DNA of 64,000 nucleotides from Microbispora rosea subsp. aerata (GTDB lineage Bacteria; Actinomycetota; Actinomycetes; Streptosporangiales; Streptosporangiaceae), in assembly GCF_014647835.1 (NCBI RefSeq), contig NZ_BMPY01000013.1:110069-174068 (forward strand), in the 5' to 3' direction. This document shows positions 25,563-35,374 of this stretch, piece by piece. Position 1 is the stretch's first letter; each line of letters opens with the position of its first letter. Under the pieces are notes generated by a model. That model did not search any database, was not told the DNA's origin, and was given only the letters and a program-made list of their open reading frames with translations. A program made the position numbers and the translations under genes.

Positions 25563-28283
25563 ATGATGCGTCTACCTCGACGGCTGACGAGCGCGAGCAG
25601 CGCGGTCTTACTGGCCGGCGCCCTGCTGACCGCCACCTCGACATCCAGTCCCGCCGCGGCCGCCACCTTCAACTACGGCGAGGCGCTGCAGAAGTCGTTC
25701 CTGTTCTACGAGGCCCAGCAGTCCGGCCGTCTGCCCGCGTCCAACCGGGTGAGCTGGCGCGCCGACTCGACTGTCAACGACGGCAAGTCCGCCGGGGTGG
25801 ACCTGTCGGGCGGCTTCTACGACGCCGGCGACCACGTGAAGTTCGGCTTCCCGATGGCGGCCATGACGACCACGCTGGCCTGGGGCGGCGTGGACTACCG
25901 GGCCGCCTACGAGCGGTCGGGCCAGCTCAACTACCTGCTGAACACGCTCCGGCAGGCGAACGACTACTTCATCAACGCCCACCCCGAGCCGAACGTCCTG
26001 TACGTCCAGGTCGGCGACGGCGGTGAGGACCACTCCTACTGGGGCGCGCCGGAGACCGTCGAGGCCAAGGGCCACAAGCGGCCGGTCTACAAGATCACCG
26101 CGTCGTGCCCGGGCACCGACGTCGCCGCCGAGACCGCCGCCGCGATGGCCGCCTCGTCGATCGTCTTCCGGCCGACCATCCCGACGTACGCCGACACGCT
26201 GCTCACCCATGCCAAGCAGCTGTTCACCTTCGCCGACACCACCAAGGGCACCAACGGCCGCGACACGGCGTACGTGAACTGCGTCAGCGCCGCGCAGGGG
26301 TTCTACAACTCCACCGGTGAGGGCGGCCAGGTCGAGGGCGCCACGAAGATGTACTGGGACGAGCTGGCCTGGGCCTCGGTCTGGCTCTACCGGGCCACCG
26401 GCGACGAGAGCTACCTCGACCGGGCGCGCGAGTTCTACCCGAAGATGGGCACCCAGGAAGACCCGGGCAGCAACGGGCAGCAGGTGCCGGTCTTCAACTT
26501 CGGCTTCGGCTGGAACGACAAGCAGTACGCCGTCTACGAGCAGATGGCCGAGCTGACCGGCGAGCAGAAGTACAAGGACGACGTCCAGCGCTACCTCGAC
26601 TACTGGACCGTCGGATACAAGGGCAAGAAGGGCACGATCACGCCCGGCGGCCTGGCGTACATCTTCTACTGGGCGTCGCTGCGCATGGCCGCCAACACGG
26701 CGTTCGTCGCCCTGCGGTACGCCGACTTCCTCGGCTCCGACGACCCGCTGTACGCCCGCTACCACGACTTCGGCAAGCGGCAGATCGACTACGCGCTCGG
26801 CGACAACCCGCGCCGCTCCAGCTACATGATCGGCTTCGGCGCCAACCCGCCGCGCAACCCGCACCACCGCGGCGCGCACGGCTCCTGGACCAACGCCGGT
26901 CCCGACGGCGAGCCCGCCGTCAACCGGCACATCCTGTACGGCGCGCTGGTCGGCGGCCCGGACGCCAACGACGCCTACACCGACAACCGCGGCGACTACG
27001 TGAAGAACGAGGTCGCGCTCGACTTCAACTCCGGGATCACCAGCTCGCTCGCCGTCCTCTACGACAAGTACGGCGGCAGGCCCCTGTCCACGCTGCCCGT
27101 CGAGACGCCCGACGGCCCGGAGTTCTACCTGGAGCCGACCATCACCCACACGAGCCGGGAGACGACGGCCAAGACCTACATCATCAACAAGTCGGCCTGG
27201 CCGGCGACCGTGCTGGACAAGGCGAAGTTCCGCTACTACTTCACGCTCGACGGCTCGACCACGGCGAGCCAAGTCACGGTGAGCACGTCCTACACGCAGT
27301 GCAAGCAGCCCACCGGGCCGCACCTGCACGCGGGCCGCACATACTACGCCGAGGTCGACTGCACCGGCACGCTCATCTTCCCCGGCGGCCAGTCGGAGTA
27401 TCGCCGCGAGGTGCAGCTTCGCATCAGCGTGGCCGAGGGGGCGACCTGGGACCCGTCCAACGACTGGTCGGCCGAGGGCGCGAAGCACATGACGCTGTAC
27501 GGCAACGACGGCCGCCCCATCTGGGGCACGGCGCCCGGCACCGAGTCCTCGCCCAGCCCGTCGGCGTCCTCAGGTGACACCACGCCGCCGACCCAGCCCA
27601 CTTACCTGCGCCTTTGTGGGGCGGACTTCCACGGCGGGGTTCCCATGTGCTGGACCGCCTCGACCGACGACTCCGGATATGTCGAATACGACGTCTACAT
27701 CCAGCAGGGCACCGAATTCGTCAAGATCGGGTCGACCAGGAACACGTCCTACTACGCGGGCGGCCTGAGGCCCGGGGAGTGGTACACGTTCTACGTGGTG
27801 GCGAGGGACGCCGCCGGCAACACCAGCCCTCGCTCGTCCACGTTCACGGCGCAGGCCCAGTACGGCTTGCAGAGTCCGTCGCCCTCGCCAAGCCCGTCAC
27901 CGTCGCCCTCGCCGAGCGTGCCGCCGTCGCCTTCGCCCAGCCCGTCGCCGACGCCGTCTCCCTCGGCCGGCGCCGCCTGCAAGGTGACGTACGCGACCAA
28001 CGACTGGGGCAGCGGGTTCACCGCGAACGTGACGATCACCAACACCGGCACCACCGTGCTCGACGGCTGGACCCTGAGGTTCGCCTTCCCCGGCAACCAG
28101 CGAATCACCCAGGGATGGTCGGCCACCTGGGGCCAGACCGGGAGCGACGTCACCGCCGCCAACTTCGACTGGAACAGGACCATCAACCCCGGCCAGTCGA
28201 TCCAGATCGGCTTCCAGGGCACCTACACCGGGTCCAACGTCGCCCCGGCCGCCTTCACCGTCAACGGCGTCACCTGCTCCTGA
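25563..28283 (+). CDS. Secreted GH9 cellulase with CBM3c, FnIII and CBM2
   Basis: A 906-residue exported cellulase. Signal peptide to about residue 34 (ending SPAAAA). GH9 catalytic domain about 35-480, with the catalytic aspartates in GGFYDAGDHVKFGFPM and the acid glutamate in YVKNEVALDFNSG. A CBM3c-type module follows (about 505-645; INKSAWPATVLDKAKFRYYF, later AEVDCTG), as in processive endoglucanases of the Cel9A type. Then an FnIII module with an extra cysteine pair (672-764), a Ser-Pro linker and a cellulose-binding CBM2 (805-906; [19 protein letters not shown] to NGVTCS). By analogy it should cut cellulose processively. ATG 25563 is used; a second ATG follows directly. Thirteen bases separate it from the next cellulase gene, so they are co-transcribed. 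Confidence 0.95.
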   Translation: MMRLPRRLTSASSAVLLAGALLTATSTSSPAAAATFNYGEALQKSFLFYEAQQSGRLPASNRVSWRADSTVNDGKSAGVDLSGGFYDAGDHVKFGFPMAAMTTTLAWGGVDYRAAYERSGQLNYLLNTLRQANDYFINAHPEPNVLYVQVGDGGEDHSYWGAPETVEAKGHKRPVYKITASCPGTDVAAETAAAMAASSIVFRPTIPTYADTLLTHAKQLFTFADTTKGTNGRDTAYVNCVSAAQGFYNSTGEGGQVEGATKMYWDELAWASVWLYRATGDESYLDRAREFYPKMGTQEDPGSNGQQVPVFNFGFGWNDKQYAVYEQMAELTGEQKYKDDVQRYLDYWTVGYKGKKGTITPGGLAYIFYWASLRMAANTAFVALRYADFLGSDDPLYARYHDFGKRQIDYALGDNPRRSSYMIGFGANPPRNPHHRGAHGSWTNAGPDGEPAVNRHILYGALVGGPDANDAYTDNRGDYVKNEVALDFNSGITSSLAVLYDKYGGRPLSTLPVETPDGPEFYLEPTITHTSRETTAKTYIINKSAWPATVLDKAKFRYYFTLDGSTTASQVTVSTSYTQCKQPTGPHLHAGRTYYAEVDCTGTLIFPGGQSEYRREVQLRISVAEGATWDPSNDWSAEGAKHMTLYGNDGRPIWGTAPGTESSPSPSASSGDTTPPTQPTYLRLCGADFHGGVPMCWTASTDDSGYVEYDVYIQQGTEFVKIGSTRNTSYYAGGLRPGEWYTFYVVARDAAGNTSPRSSTFTAQAQYGLQSPSPSPSPSPSPSPSVPPSPSPSPSPTPSPSAGAACKVTYATNDWGSGFTANVTITNTGTTVLDGWTLRFAFPGNQRITQGWSATWGQTGSDVTAANFDWNRTINPGQSIQIGFQGTYTGSNVAPAAFTVNGVTCS

Positions 28284-28296
28284 GACGAGGCCATCC

Positions 28297-31014
28297 ATGA
28301 GACTCCTGTCCCTGGGCGGGGTGGCCGCCTTACTGGCCGCCCTGCTCGTCCCGGGCTCCGCGCCGGCGCAGGCCGCGGCGTCGTACAACTACACCGAGGC
28401 CCTGCAGAAGTCGATCTACTTCTACGAGGCGCAGCAGTCCGGCAAGAAGCCCTCCTGGAGCCGGGTGGAGTGGCGCGGCGACCGCACGCTGAACGACGGG
28501 AAGTCCGCCGGGGTGGACCTGTCCGGCGGGTGGTACGACGCGGGCGACCACGTCAAGTTCGGCTTCCCGATGGCGTTCACCACCACCATGCTCGCGTGGG
28601 GGCTGGTCGAGAACCGCTCCGGCTACGGCACCCAGCTCACGCCGATGCTGAACAACCTCAAGTGGGCGACCGACTACCTGATCGCCGCCCACCCCGAGCC
28701 GGAGACGCTGTACGTCCAGGTGGGCGACGGCAGCGTGGACCACGCGTACTGGGGCCCGCCCGAGGTGATCGACATCAAGGGCATGGCCCGGCCGGTCTAC
28801 AAGATCACCCCGACCTGCAAGGGCACCGACGTCGTCGCCGAGACGGCCGCCGCGATGGCGGCCTCCTCGATGGCCTTCCGGCCGACCGACCCGGCGTACG
28901 CCGACACGCTGCTCACCCACGCCAGGCAGCTGTTCACGTTCGCCGACACCACCAAGGGCACCAACGGCCAGGACACCGCGTACACGAGCTGTGTGCCGGG
29001 CATCTCCGGCTACTACAACTCGACCTGGGAGGGCGGCTCCGACCACCCGGGCGCGACCAAGATGTACTGGGACGAGCTGGCCTGGGCGGCCGTGTGGCTT
29101 TACCGGGCCACCGGCACCGAGAGCTACCTGGACAAGGCCCGCGAGTTCTACCCGAAGATGGGCAGCGAGCCGGACGTGGGCCAGGGCGCGGGCGGCGCCA
29201 CCGTGCCCGCCTACAGCTTCGGCCTCGGCTGGAACGACAAGCAGTACGGCGTCTACGCGCTGATGGCCAAGCTGACCGGTGAGCAGCGCTTCAAGGACGA
29301 CGTCGAGCGCTACCTCGACTACTGGACGGTCGGATACAAGGGCAAGAAGGGGCCGACCACCCCCGGCGGCATGGCCTACATCTTCTACTGGGCGTCGCTG
29401 CGCATGGCGCTGAACACCGCCTGGGTGGCCCTCGTCTACGCCGACTACCTCGGCCCGGACGACCCGTTGTACGCCCGCTACCACGACTTCGCCAAGCGGC
29501 AGGTCGACTACGCGCTCGGGGACAACCCCCGGCGGTCCAGCTACATGGTCGGTTTCGGGACCAACCCGCCCACGCATGTCCATCACCGGGCGGCCAGCGG
29601 CCAGTACCTCGGCTACATGAGCGACACGACCGGCCCGAACCTGCACGTCCTGTACGGCGCGCTCGCCGGCGGCCCGGACGCCGGCGACGCCTACACCGAC
29701 AGCCGTACGGACTACGTCCGCAACGAGGTCGCGATCGACTTCAACGCCGGCATCACCAACGTGCTCGCGCGGTTCGCCAAGGAGTACGGCGGGACGCCGC
29801 TGGCGAACTTCCCCCCGCCGGAGGACAAGTACGAGGAGATCTACGCCGAGACCGGCAACGTCTACTCCGGTGTGGACGGGACCTCGCTGACCGTCACCAT
29901 CACCAACAAGTCGAACTGGCCGCCGCGCGTGCTCCAGTCGGGTAAGGCGCGTTACTACTTCACGCTCGACGGCTCCACCTCGATCTCCCAGGTGAAGGTC
30001 ACCGGCGGCGACGGCAACGGCTGCGCGGTGAGCGGGCCGACGCTCGCGCGGGACCGCACCTACTACGCCGAGGTGGACTGCACGGGCAGGCCCATCTACC
30101 CCGGCGACGCCCAGTTCTACAAGCGGAGCACGCAGCTGCGGATCTCGGTGCCGAACGGCGCGGCCTGGGATCCGGCCAACGACTGGTCGGCGTCGGCCGC
30201 CTCGCACGTGCCGGTGTTCGACGGTGACACGCTGGTGTGGGGCACGCCGCCCGAGGGCACGCCCAGCCCGTCCCCCTCGCCCTCCCCGTCGCCGTCTCCG
30301 TCTGCGTCGGTCTCGCCGTCCGCGGACACCACGCCGCCGAGCGCGCCCACCGGGCTGTGGGTGTGCGGCGCGGACTTCGAGAACGCGGTGCCGATGTGCT
30401 GGACCGCCTCGACCGACGACACGGGGGTCGCGGCCTACGACGTGTACATGAAGCAGGGCGCCGACTTCGTCAAGATCGGCACGACGACCAGGACCCTTTA
30501 CATCGCGGAGGGGCTGGTCGCGGGCACCAGATACACGTTCTACGTCGTGGCCAGGGACGCCGCCGGCAACACCAGCGAACCCTCGAACACGCTCACCGCC
30601 ACCGCCCAGAGCGGCCTGCCCAGGCCCAGCCCCTCACCGAGCCCGTCCCCGTCTCCCTCGCCGTCGCCTTCGCCGAGCCCGTCGCCGTCTCCGTCGGCCG
30701 GGGCCGGTTGCAAGGTGACGTACGCGACCAACGACTGGGGCGGCGGGTTCACCGCGGCCGTCACGATCGCCAACACCGGCACCACCGCGATCGACGGCTG
30801 GACCCTGAGGTTCGCCTTCGCCGGCGACCAGCGGGTCACCCAGGGCTGGTCGGCCACCTGGACCCAGAGCGGGAGCGACGTCACCGCCGCCAACCTCGAC
30901 TGGAACAGGACCATCAACCCCGGTCAGTCGGTCGAGATCGGCTTCCAGGGCACCTACACCGGGTCTAACCCCAAACCCACCGCATTCACCCTAAACGGCA
31001 CCACCTGTTCCTGA
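28297..31014 (+). CDS. Second secreted GH9 cellulase, tandem paralogue
   Basis: A 905-residue protein with the same plan as its upstream neighbour: signal peptide to about residue 27 (ending PAQAAA), GH9 (GGWYDAGDHVKFGFPM; acid glutamate in YVRNEVAIDFNAG), CBM3c, linker, FnIII (677-770) with the cysteine pair in [19 protein letters not shown], long Ser-Pro linker, CBM2 (805-905). The catalytic domains are clearly diverged, but FnIII and CBM2 are far more alike among this gene and its neighbours. GACGAGG lies eight bases before the ATG. The two enzymes are likely secreted together and may differ in cutting mode. Confidence 0.95.
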   Translation: MRLLSLGGVAALLAALLVPGSAPAQAAASYNYTEALQKSIYFYEAQQSGKKPSWSRVEWRGDRTLNDGKSAGVDLSGGWYDAGDHVKFGFPMAFTTTMLAWGLVENRSGYGTQLTPMLNNLKWATDYLIAAHPEPETLYVQVGDGSVDHAYWGPPEVIDIKGMARPVYKITPTCKGTDVVAETAAAMAASSMAFRPTDPAYADTLLTHARQLFTFADTTKGTNGQDTAYTSCVPGISGYYNSTWEGGSDHPGATKMYWDELAWAAVWLYRATGTESYLDKAREFYPKMGSEPDVGQGAGGATVPAYSFGLGWNDKQYGVYALMAKLTGEQRFKDDVERYLDYWTVGYKGKKGPTTPGGMAYIFYWASLRMALNTAWVALVYADYLGPDDPLYARYHDFAKRQVDYALGDNPRRSSYMVGFGTNPPTHVHHRAASGQYLGYMSDTTGPNLHVLYGALAGGPDAGDAYTDSRTDYVRNEVAIDFNAGITNVLARFAKEYGGTPLANFPPPEDKYEEIYAETGNVYSGVDGTSLTVTITNKSNWPPRVLQSGKARYYFTLDGSTSISQVKVTGGDGNGCAVSGPTLARDRTYYAEVDCTGRPIYPGDAQFYKRSTQLRISVPNGAAWDPANDWSASAASHVPVFDGDTLVWGTPPEGTPSPSPSPSPSPSPSASVSPSADTTPPSAPTGLWVCGADFENAVPMCWTASTDDTGVAAYDVYMKQGADFVKIGTTTRTLYIAEGLVAGTRYTFYVVARDAAGNTSEPSNTLTATAQSGLPRPSPSPSPSPSPSPSPSPSPSPSPSAGAGCKVTYATNDWGGGFTAAVTIANTGTTAIDGWTLRFAFAGDQRVTQGWSATWTQSGSDVTAANLDWNRTINPGQSVEIGFQGTYTGSNPKPTAFTLNGTTCS

Positions 31015-31022
31015 CCCGACTC

Positions 31023-31056
31023 GCGGCCCGGCACGTCTCCCGACGCGCCGGGCCGC
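31023..31056 (+). terminator. Stem-loop after the second cellulase gene
   Basis: GCGGCCCGGC (31023-31032) pairs with GCCGGGCCGC (31047-31056), a ten-base perfect stem with a 14-base loop starting nine bases after the stop. No T run follows. It may end or attenuate the cellulase mRNA before the FnIII-CBM2 gene. Confidence 0.55.
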
Positions 31057-31081
31057 CTCTATCGGAAAGGCGAACCAACCA

Positions 31082-32863
31082 ATGTCCGTCAAGGGTCTCC
31101 GCCCGGCCGCCGCGATCCTGAGCGCCGGCCTCGCGCTCGCCGCGCCCGCCGCACCTGCCGCGGGCGCCGCGGACACGACCCCGCCCAGCGCCCCGGGAAC
31201 GCTGTTCCACTGCCCGCTGCCCGGTGCGCCCGGGTCGGACCTCGGCGTCGGCGTGTCGCTGTGCTGGGGCACCGCCACCGACGACGTCGGGGTGACCGGC
31301 TACGACGTCCAGATCAAGCAGGACGGCGCCTTCACGGCCGTTCACACGACGAGCGGCACCAGTTCCATCGTGAGCGACCTCACCCTCGGGGAGTCGTACA
31401 CGTTCCGCGTCGTCGCCAAGGACGCGGCGGGGAACGCCGGCTCGCCGTCCAACGAGCTGACGGTGCGCGCGAGCCGTCTCAGCGGCCTGCCGCCGGCCAG
31501 TCCCTCGCCCAGCCCCACGGCAAGCCCGAGCCCGGCCGCCGACCACACCCCGCCGACCCGCCCCGAGGGGCTGGCGCCGTACAGCGTCTACCTGAACGGC
31601 GCCGCCGGCCTGTCCTGGACCCGCTCCACCGACGACGTGGAGGTCACCGGCTACGACGTGTACGCCTGGATCGACGGCGCCTTCAGCCGGGTGACGGCCC
31701 ATATCTCCCCGTTGGGCGACGACAAGGTCCTGGCGACGGTGGGCCTCACCCCGGGGCGTGACTACCTGTTCTACGTGGTGGCGAAGGACGCCGCGGGCAA
31801 CCTCAGCGCGCCCTCCGACCTGGTCCGCCAGCGGGCCATGGTCGAGCCTCCCAAGCCCAGCCCGAGCCCCGGGACCGACACCATGCCTCCCGGCACGCCC
31901 ACCGGGCTGACCGCCGCGAGCGGGATGTCCGTCCCCGGCGGGGTCTTCCTGACCTGGGACGCCGTCACCGACGACAGCGGCGTCCCGCCCCGGTATGACC
32001 TGTTCCGGCGGACCGACCACGGCTACGCGTACGAAGGCGAGAACACCATCCCGCGTGACATCGTCACCGGCCTCGAAGGCGGAAAGTCGTACACCTTCCA
32101 GGTCGTCGCCCGCGACGCCGCCGGCAACCTGAGCCACGCGTCGGCGCCGTACACCGCCGTCGCCGCCCCCGAGGAAACCTCCTCGCCCAGCCCGTCGCCG
32201 TCCGCGGACACCACGCCGCCGAGCGCGCCGACCGGGCTGTGGGTCTGCGGGGCGGACTTCGACAACGCCGTGCCGATGTGCTGGACCGCCTCGACCGACG
32301 ACACGGGGGTCGTGGGCTACGACGTGTACATGCAGCAGGGCGCCGACTTCGTCAAGATCGGCACGACGACCAGGACCCAATACATCGCCGGTGGGCTGGT
32401 CGCGGGCACCAGATACACGTTCTACGTCGTGGCCAGGGACGCCGCCGGCAACACCAGCGAACCCTCGGCCACGCTCACCGCCGTCGCCCAGCAAGGCCTG
32501 TCCACTCCGCCTCCCTCACCGAGCGCCTCGGCGTCTCCCTCGTCCGGCATCAGCTGCAAGGTGACGTACGCGACCAATGACTGGGGCGGCGGGTTCACCG
32601 CGAACATCACGATCACCAACACCGGCACCACCGTGCTCGACGGCTGGACCCTGAGGTTCACCTTCCCCGGCAACCAGAAGATCAGCCTGCCCGGCTGGTC
32701 GGCCGTCTGGAACCAGACCGGAAACAGCGTCACCGCCGCCAACTTCGACTGGAACAAGACCATCAAACCCGGTGAGTCCATCCAGATCGGCTTCCAGGGC
32801 ACCTACACCGGGTCCAACATCAAACCCACCGCATTCACCCTGAACGGCACCACCTGCTCCTGA
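31082..32863 (+). CDS. Secreted non-catalytic protein with four FnIII modules and CBM2
   Basis: A 593-residue exported protein with signal peptide to about residue 28 ([10 protein letters not shown]). Four FnIII modules follow (about 30-130, 150-255, 268-362, 378-470), each ending in a form of [11 protein letters not shown] or [11 protein letters not shown], joined by short Ser-Pro linkers, then a C-terminal CBM2 (492-593; [20 protein letters not shown]). No hydrolase, LPMO or other catalytic domain is visible. FnIII4 and CBM2 are nearly the same as those of the second cellulase even at DNA level. It may loosen or prime cellulose or anchor mycelium to fibres; these are inferences. Confidence 0.88.
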   Translation: MSVKGLRPAAAILSAGLALAAPAAPAAGAADTTPPSAPGTLFHCPLPGAPGSDLGVGVSLCWGTATDDVGVTGYDVQIKQDGAFTAVHTTSGTSSIVSDLTLGESYTFRVVAKDAAGNAGSPSNELTVRASRLSGLPPASPSPSPTASPSPAADHTPPTRPEGLAPYSVYLNGAAGLSWTRSTDDVEVTGYDVYAWIDGAFSRVTAHISPLGDDKVLATVGLTPGRDYLFYVVAKDAAGNLSAPSDLVRQRAMVEPPKPSPSPGTDTMPPGTPTGLTAASGMSVPGGVFLTWDAVTDDSGVPPRYDLFRRTDHGYAYEGENTIPRDIVTGLEGGKSYTFQVVARDAAGNLSHASAPYTAVAAPEETSSPSPSPSADTTPPSAPTGLWVCGADFDNAVPMCWTASTDDTGVVGYDVYMQQGADFVKIGTTTRTQYIAGGLVAGTRYTFYVVARDAAGNTSEPSATLTAVAQQGLSTPPPSPSASASPSSGISCKVTYATNDWGGGFTANITITNTGTTVLDGWTLRFTFPGNQKISLPGWSAVWNQTGNSVTAANFDWNKTIKPGESIQIGFQGTYTGSNIKPTAFTLNGTTCS

Positions 32864-32873
32864 CCCCGGCTCT

Positions 32874-32904
32874 CGGCCCGGCGCGACCCCGATGCGCCGG
32901 GCCG
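32874..32904 (+). terminator. Stem-loop after the FnIII-CBM2 gene
   Basis: CGGCCCGGCGC (32874-32884) pairs with GCGCCGGGCCG (32894-32904), an eleven-base perfect stem over a nine-base loop, ten bases after the stop. The stem closely resembles the one after the second cellulase gene, suggesting the gene end was copied together with its terminator. No T run follows. Confidence 0.6.
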
Positions 32905-32945
32905 GCCTGCCGGAAACGGCGTACGGAGCCTGGGATGATGGCGGC

Positions 32946-33707
32946 ATGACCGACGCCTTGCCCGGGCTTGAGACCGGTGTCGAGCCCCCGCCCGCCGTCC
33001 TCCCGCGGCGGGCGGCGGGATACGAGATCGAAGATGAGTTGCGCGCCGCGGGGGCGGTCCACGTCGCGGGCGTGGACGAGGTCGGCCGCGGCGCGTGGGC
33101 GGGCCCGGTGGTGGTCTGCGCGGCCGTCACCGCCTTCGGCCCGCCGCCCGAGCTGCCGGGCCGCGGGGAGCGGAAGATCCGGCTGACCGACTCCAAGCTG
33201 CTCGGCCCGGCGCAGCGGGAGGCGTTCGCCGAGGTCCTGCCCGGCTGGCTCACCTGTCACGCGTACGGCGAGGCCGGCCCGGAGGAGATCGACGAGGTCG
33301 GCATGACCGAGGCGCTGCGCCGGGCCGCGTGCCGGGCGCTGGAGGCCCTGCCGGTGCGGCCCGACGTGGTGCTGCTCGACGGCGCGCACGACTTCCTCGG
33401 GCGGCCGTGGCGGGTGCGGTGCGAGGTCAAGGCCGATCAACGCTCGGTGTCGGTGGCCGCCGCGTCGGTGCTGGCGAAGGTGCACCGCGACCGGCTGATG
33501 GCGGAGATCGGCGAGGAGCACCCGGCGTACGGCTTCGCGGCCAACGCGGGCTATCCCTCCCCGGTCCACCAGCGGGCGCTGGCGGAGCTGGGCCCGACGC
33601 CGCACCACCGGCTGTCGTGGTCCTACCTCGACGACCTGCCCCGATGGCGGCACCTGCGCAAGCCCCGCGACCCCCTCGCGGGCTCCGGCCAGATGACCCT
33701 CCTGTGA
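32946..33707 (+). CDS. rnhB: Ribonuclease HII
   Basis: A 253-residue RNase HII, which nicks RNA-DNA hybrids and removes single misincorporated ribonucleotides. The catalytic start is [17 protein letters not shown] (Asp44, Glu45); [22 protein letters not shown] and [20 protein letters not shown] complete the active site and family signature. The ATG (MTDALPG) comes 16 bases after GGAGC and has no strong ribosome site; relatives have similarly long N-termini. It is unrelated in function to the flanking genes. Confidence 0.95.
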   Translation: MTDALPGLETGVEPPPAVLPRRAAGYEIEDELRAAGAVHVAGVDEVGRGAWAGPVVVCAAVTAFGPPPELPGRGERKIRLTDSKLLGPAQREAFAEVLPGWLTCHAYGEAGPEEIDEVGMTEALRRAACRALEALPVRPDVVLLDGAHDFLGRPWRVRCEVKADQRSVSVAAASVLAKVHRDRLMAEIGEEHPAYGFAANAGYPSPVHQRALAELGPTPHHRLSWSYLDDLPRWRHLRKPRDPLAGSGQMTLL

Positions 33708-33863
33708 CCGGCCCCCGCCGGACGTCACAGCAGGGGACCGGCGAAGGTCAGTCCGTCTGCGCGGCCTCGGGACCTACGACGAGGTCATCGCCGCGTGCAG
33801 CGTTCGCAGGCGTTCTTGGCACCGGGCAGGCCGAGCCGCTCGCGCAGGACGTACAGCAGGCTC

Positions 33864-34565
33864 TCACCCTCCCACATCACCTACAGCCAGAGAAGGGCTC
33901 GGGCAGGTCATCTCGACGGTGATCGGCGCGTCGTGACCGGCCGTGCCCTTCTCCGTCGTGCCCCCCTCGGGCGTCGTCTTCTCGGTCGCGCCGCTCCGGC
34001 CCGGCGCCTGTCCGGGGATCACCCGCCTGGGCGTCACGTCCTCGGTCGCGCCGCTCTGGCCCGCCACCTGGCCGGGGAGCACCCGCCTGGGCGTCACCTC
34101 CTCCGTCGTGCCGCTCTCGGCGGTGCCCTGCGGGCCGACGCGAGACTCGCCCGCGTCCGCGCCGGGCGCGGCGGGAAGGGCCGGGACGGCGCGCACCCGG
34201 TCGCCCGGCTGCGTGCCGCTCTCGCTGGTGCCCGCCTCGGGCGCGCTCCCGGCGGTGCCCTCCGGGGCGATGCGGGTCGCGTCGGCGTCCGTGCCGGGCA
34301 GGACCGGTACGGCGCGCGCCCGGTCGCCCGGCTTCAGCTCCCGCAGGCCCGTGCCGTCGTCGGCCAGGAGTGTGGCGTCCCGCTTCACCATCTTCAGGGC
34401 GTGCGGGCAGAAGGTCGCCGGAACCCCGGTCCCGCGGCCGGGCACCGGTGACGCCGTCCCGTCGGAGCCCTCCCCCGCGTTGGCCGCGGTGGTCAGCGCG
34501 ACGGCGAGGGCGGTCCCCAGCCCGGCCACCACCAGCCCTGCGCGCATGCGCTTGCTGATCCTCAC
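33864..34565 (-). CDS. Exported repeat protein of unknown function
   Basis: A 233-residue protein with a signal-like N-terminus (RAGLVVAGLGTALAVALTTA then ANAGEG). After a short block with one cysteine (ATFCPHALKMVKRDATLL) come two imperfect 38-residue repeats built on PGDRARAVPVLPG and PGDRVRAVPALPA. Three 20-residue repeats follow, of the type GATEDVTPRRVIPGQAPGRS. The end is MTCPSPSLAVGDVGG. I recognise no family. The GTG start is well supported by GAGGAG six bases upstream. It is divergent from an OmpR-type two-component operon, and TTCAG direct repeats lie between, so it is probably that system's target. Confidence 0.7.
   Translation of the reverse strand: MRISKRMRAGLVVAGLGTALAVALTTAANAGEGSDGTASPVPGRGTGVPATFCPHALKMVKRDATLLADDGTGLRELKPGDRARAVPVLPGTDADATRIAPEGTAGSAPEAGTSESGTQPGDRVRAVPALPAAPGADAGESRVGPQGTAESGTTEEVTPRRVLPGQVAGQSGATEDVTPRRVIPGQAPGRSGATEKTTPEGGTTEKGTAGHDAPITVEMTCPSPSLAVGDVGG
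33976..34120 (-). repeat. 60-bp tandem repeat coding for 20-residue units
   Basis: Bases recur with an exact 60-base period over three units: the block GTCGCGCCGCTC begins at 33985 and 34045, and its diverged third copy at 34105. ACCCGCCTGGGCGTCAC occurs at 34021 and 34081. The period keeps the reading frame of the exported protein gene. Confidence 0.8.
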
Positions 34566-34628
34566 GTTTTCTCCTCTCTTCCGGCCCCTCCCGCGGGACC
34601 GTACGGAGACGACGGTGCCGGTGCGCAC

Positions 34629-34676
34629 CTGAAGCCACGCTGAAGCCACCTGAATGATCTTTAGCTTGATTTCAGG
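34629..34676. promoter_or_regulatory. CTGAA direct repeats, candidate OmpR-type operator
   Basis: CTGAAGCCAC occurs at 34629-34638 and 34640-34649, and CTGAA again at 34650-34654, giving 10-11 base spacing on one face of the helix. The inverted version TTCAGGTG follows near 34671. OmpR/PhoB-type regulators bind such direct repeats. The site lies between the exported protein gene and the regulator gene and could serve both. Confidence 0.5.
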
Positions 34677-34699
34677 TGCCGCCTGCGATCGTGTGAGGC

Positions 34700-35374
34700 A
34701 TGCGTGTGCTGCTGGTTGAGGACGAGCGGCGGCTCGCCGCGCTGGTGAAAAGCGGCCTGGCGGACGAGGGGTTCGCCGTGGACATCGCCTGCGACGGGCC
34801 CGAGGGCCTGTGGATGGCCACGGAGAACCCGTACGACGCGATCGTGCTCGACGTCATGCTGCCGCGGCTGAACGGGTACGCGGTGTGCCGCCGCCTGCGC
34901 GAGGCCGGGAACTGGACACCGATCATGATGCTGACCGCCAAGGACGGCGAGTATGACGAGGCCGAGGCGCTGGACACCGGAGCCGACGACTTCCTGTCCA
35001 AGCCCTTCTCGTACGTGGTGCTGCTGGCCCGGCTGCGTGCCCTCGTGCGGCGGGGCGGCCGGGAGCGCCCGGTCTCGCTGACGGTCGGCGATCTCACGGT
35101 CGATCCCGCCGGGATGCGCTGCCGCCGTGCGGGTGTGGACATCCGCCTCACCCCGAAGGAGTTCGCCGTGCTGCACGCCCTCGCCCGGCGGGCGGGGGAG
35201 GTCGTGTCCAAGGCCGACCTGCTCGCCCAGGCGTGGGACTTCGCCTACGACGGCGATCCCAGCATCGTGGAGGTCTACATCAGCGCGCTGCGCCGCAAGA
35301 TCGACGTCCCCTTCGGCAGGTCGTCGCTGGTCACCGTGCGCGGAGCCGGCTACCGGCTCGACGGGCACCGATGA
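34700..35374 (+). CDS. OmpR-type response regulator
   Basis: A 224-residue regulator with receiver domain (LLVEDERRLAALVKSGLADE; phospho-acceptor Asp51 in AIVLDVMLPRLNGY; Lys in DFLSKPFSYVVLLARL) and a C-terminal winged helix (IRLTPKEFAVLHALARRAGE, later VEVYISALRRKID and VRGAGYRL). It overlaps the kinase gene by ATGA. No strong ribosome site is seen at the ATG. The nearby CTGAA repeats are likely its own binding site. Confidence 0.95.
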   Translation: MRVLLVEDERRLAALVKSGLADEGFAVDIACDGPEGLWMATENPYDAIVLDVMLPRLNGYAVCRRLREAGNWTPIMMLTAKDGEYDEAEALDTGADDFLSKPFSYVVLLARLRALVRRGGRERPVSLTVGDLTVDPAGMRCRRAGVDIRLTPKEFAVLHALARRAGEVVSKADLLAQAWDFAYDGDPSIVEVYISALRRKIDVPFGRSSLVTVRGAGYRLDGHR

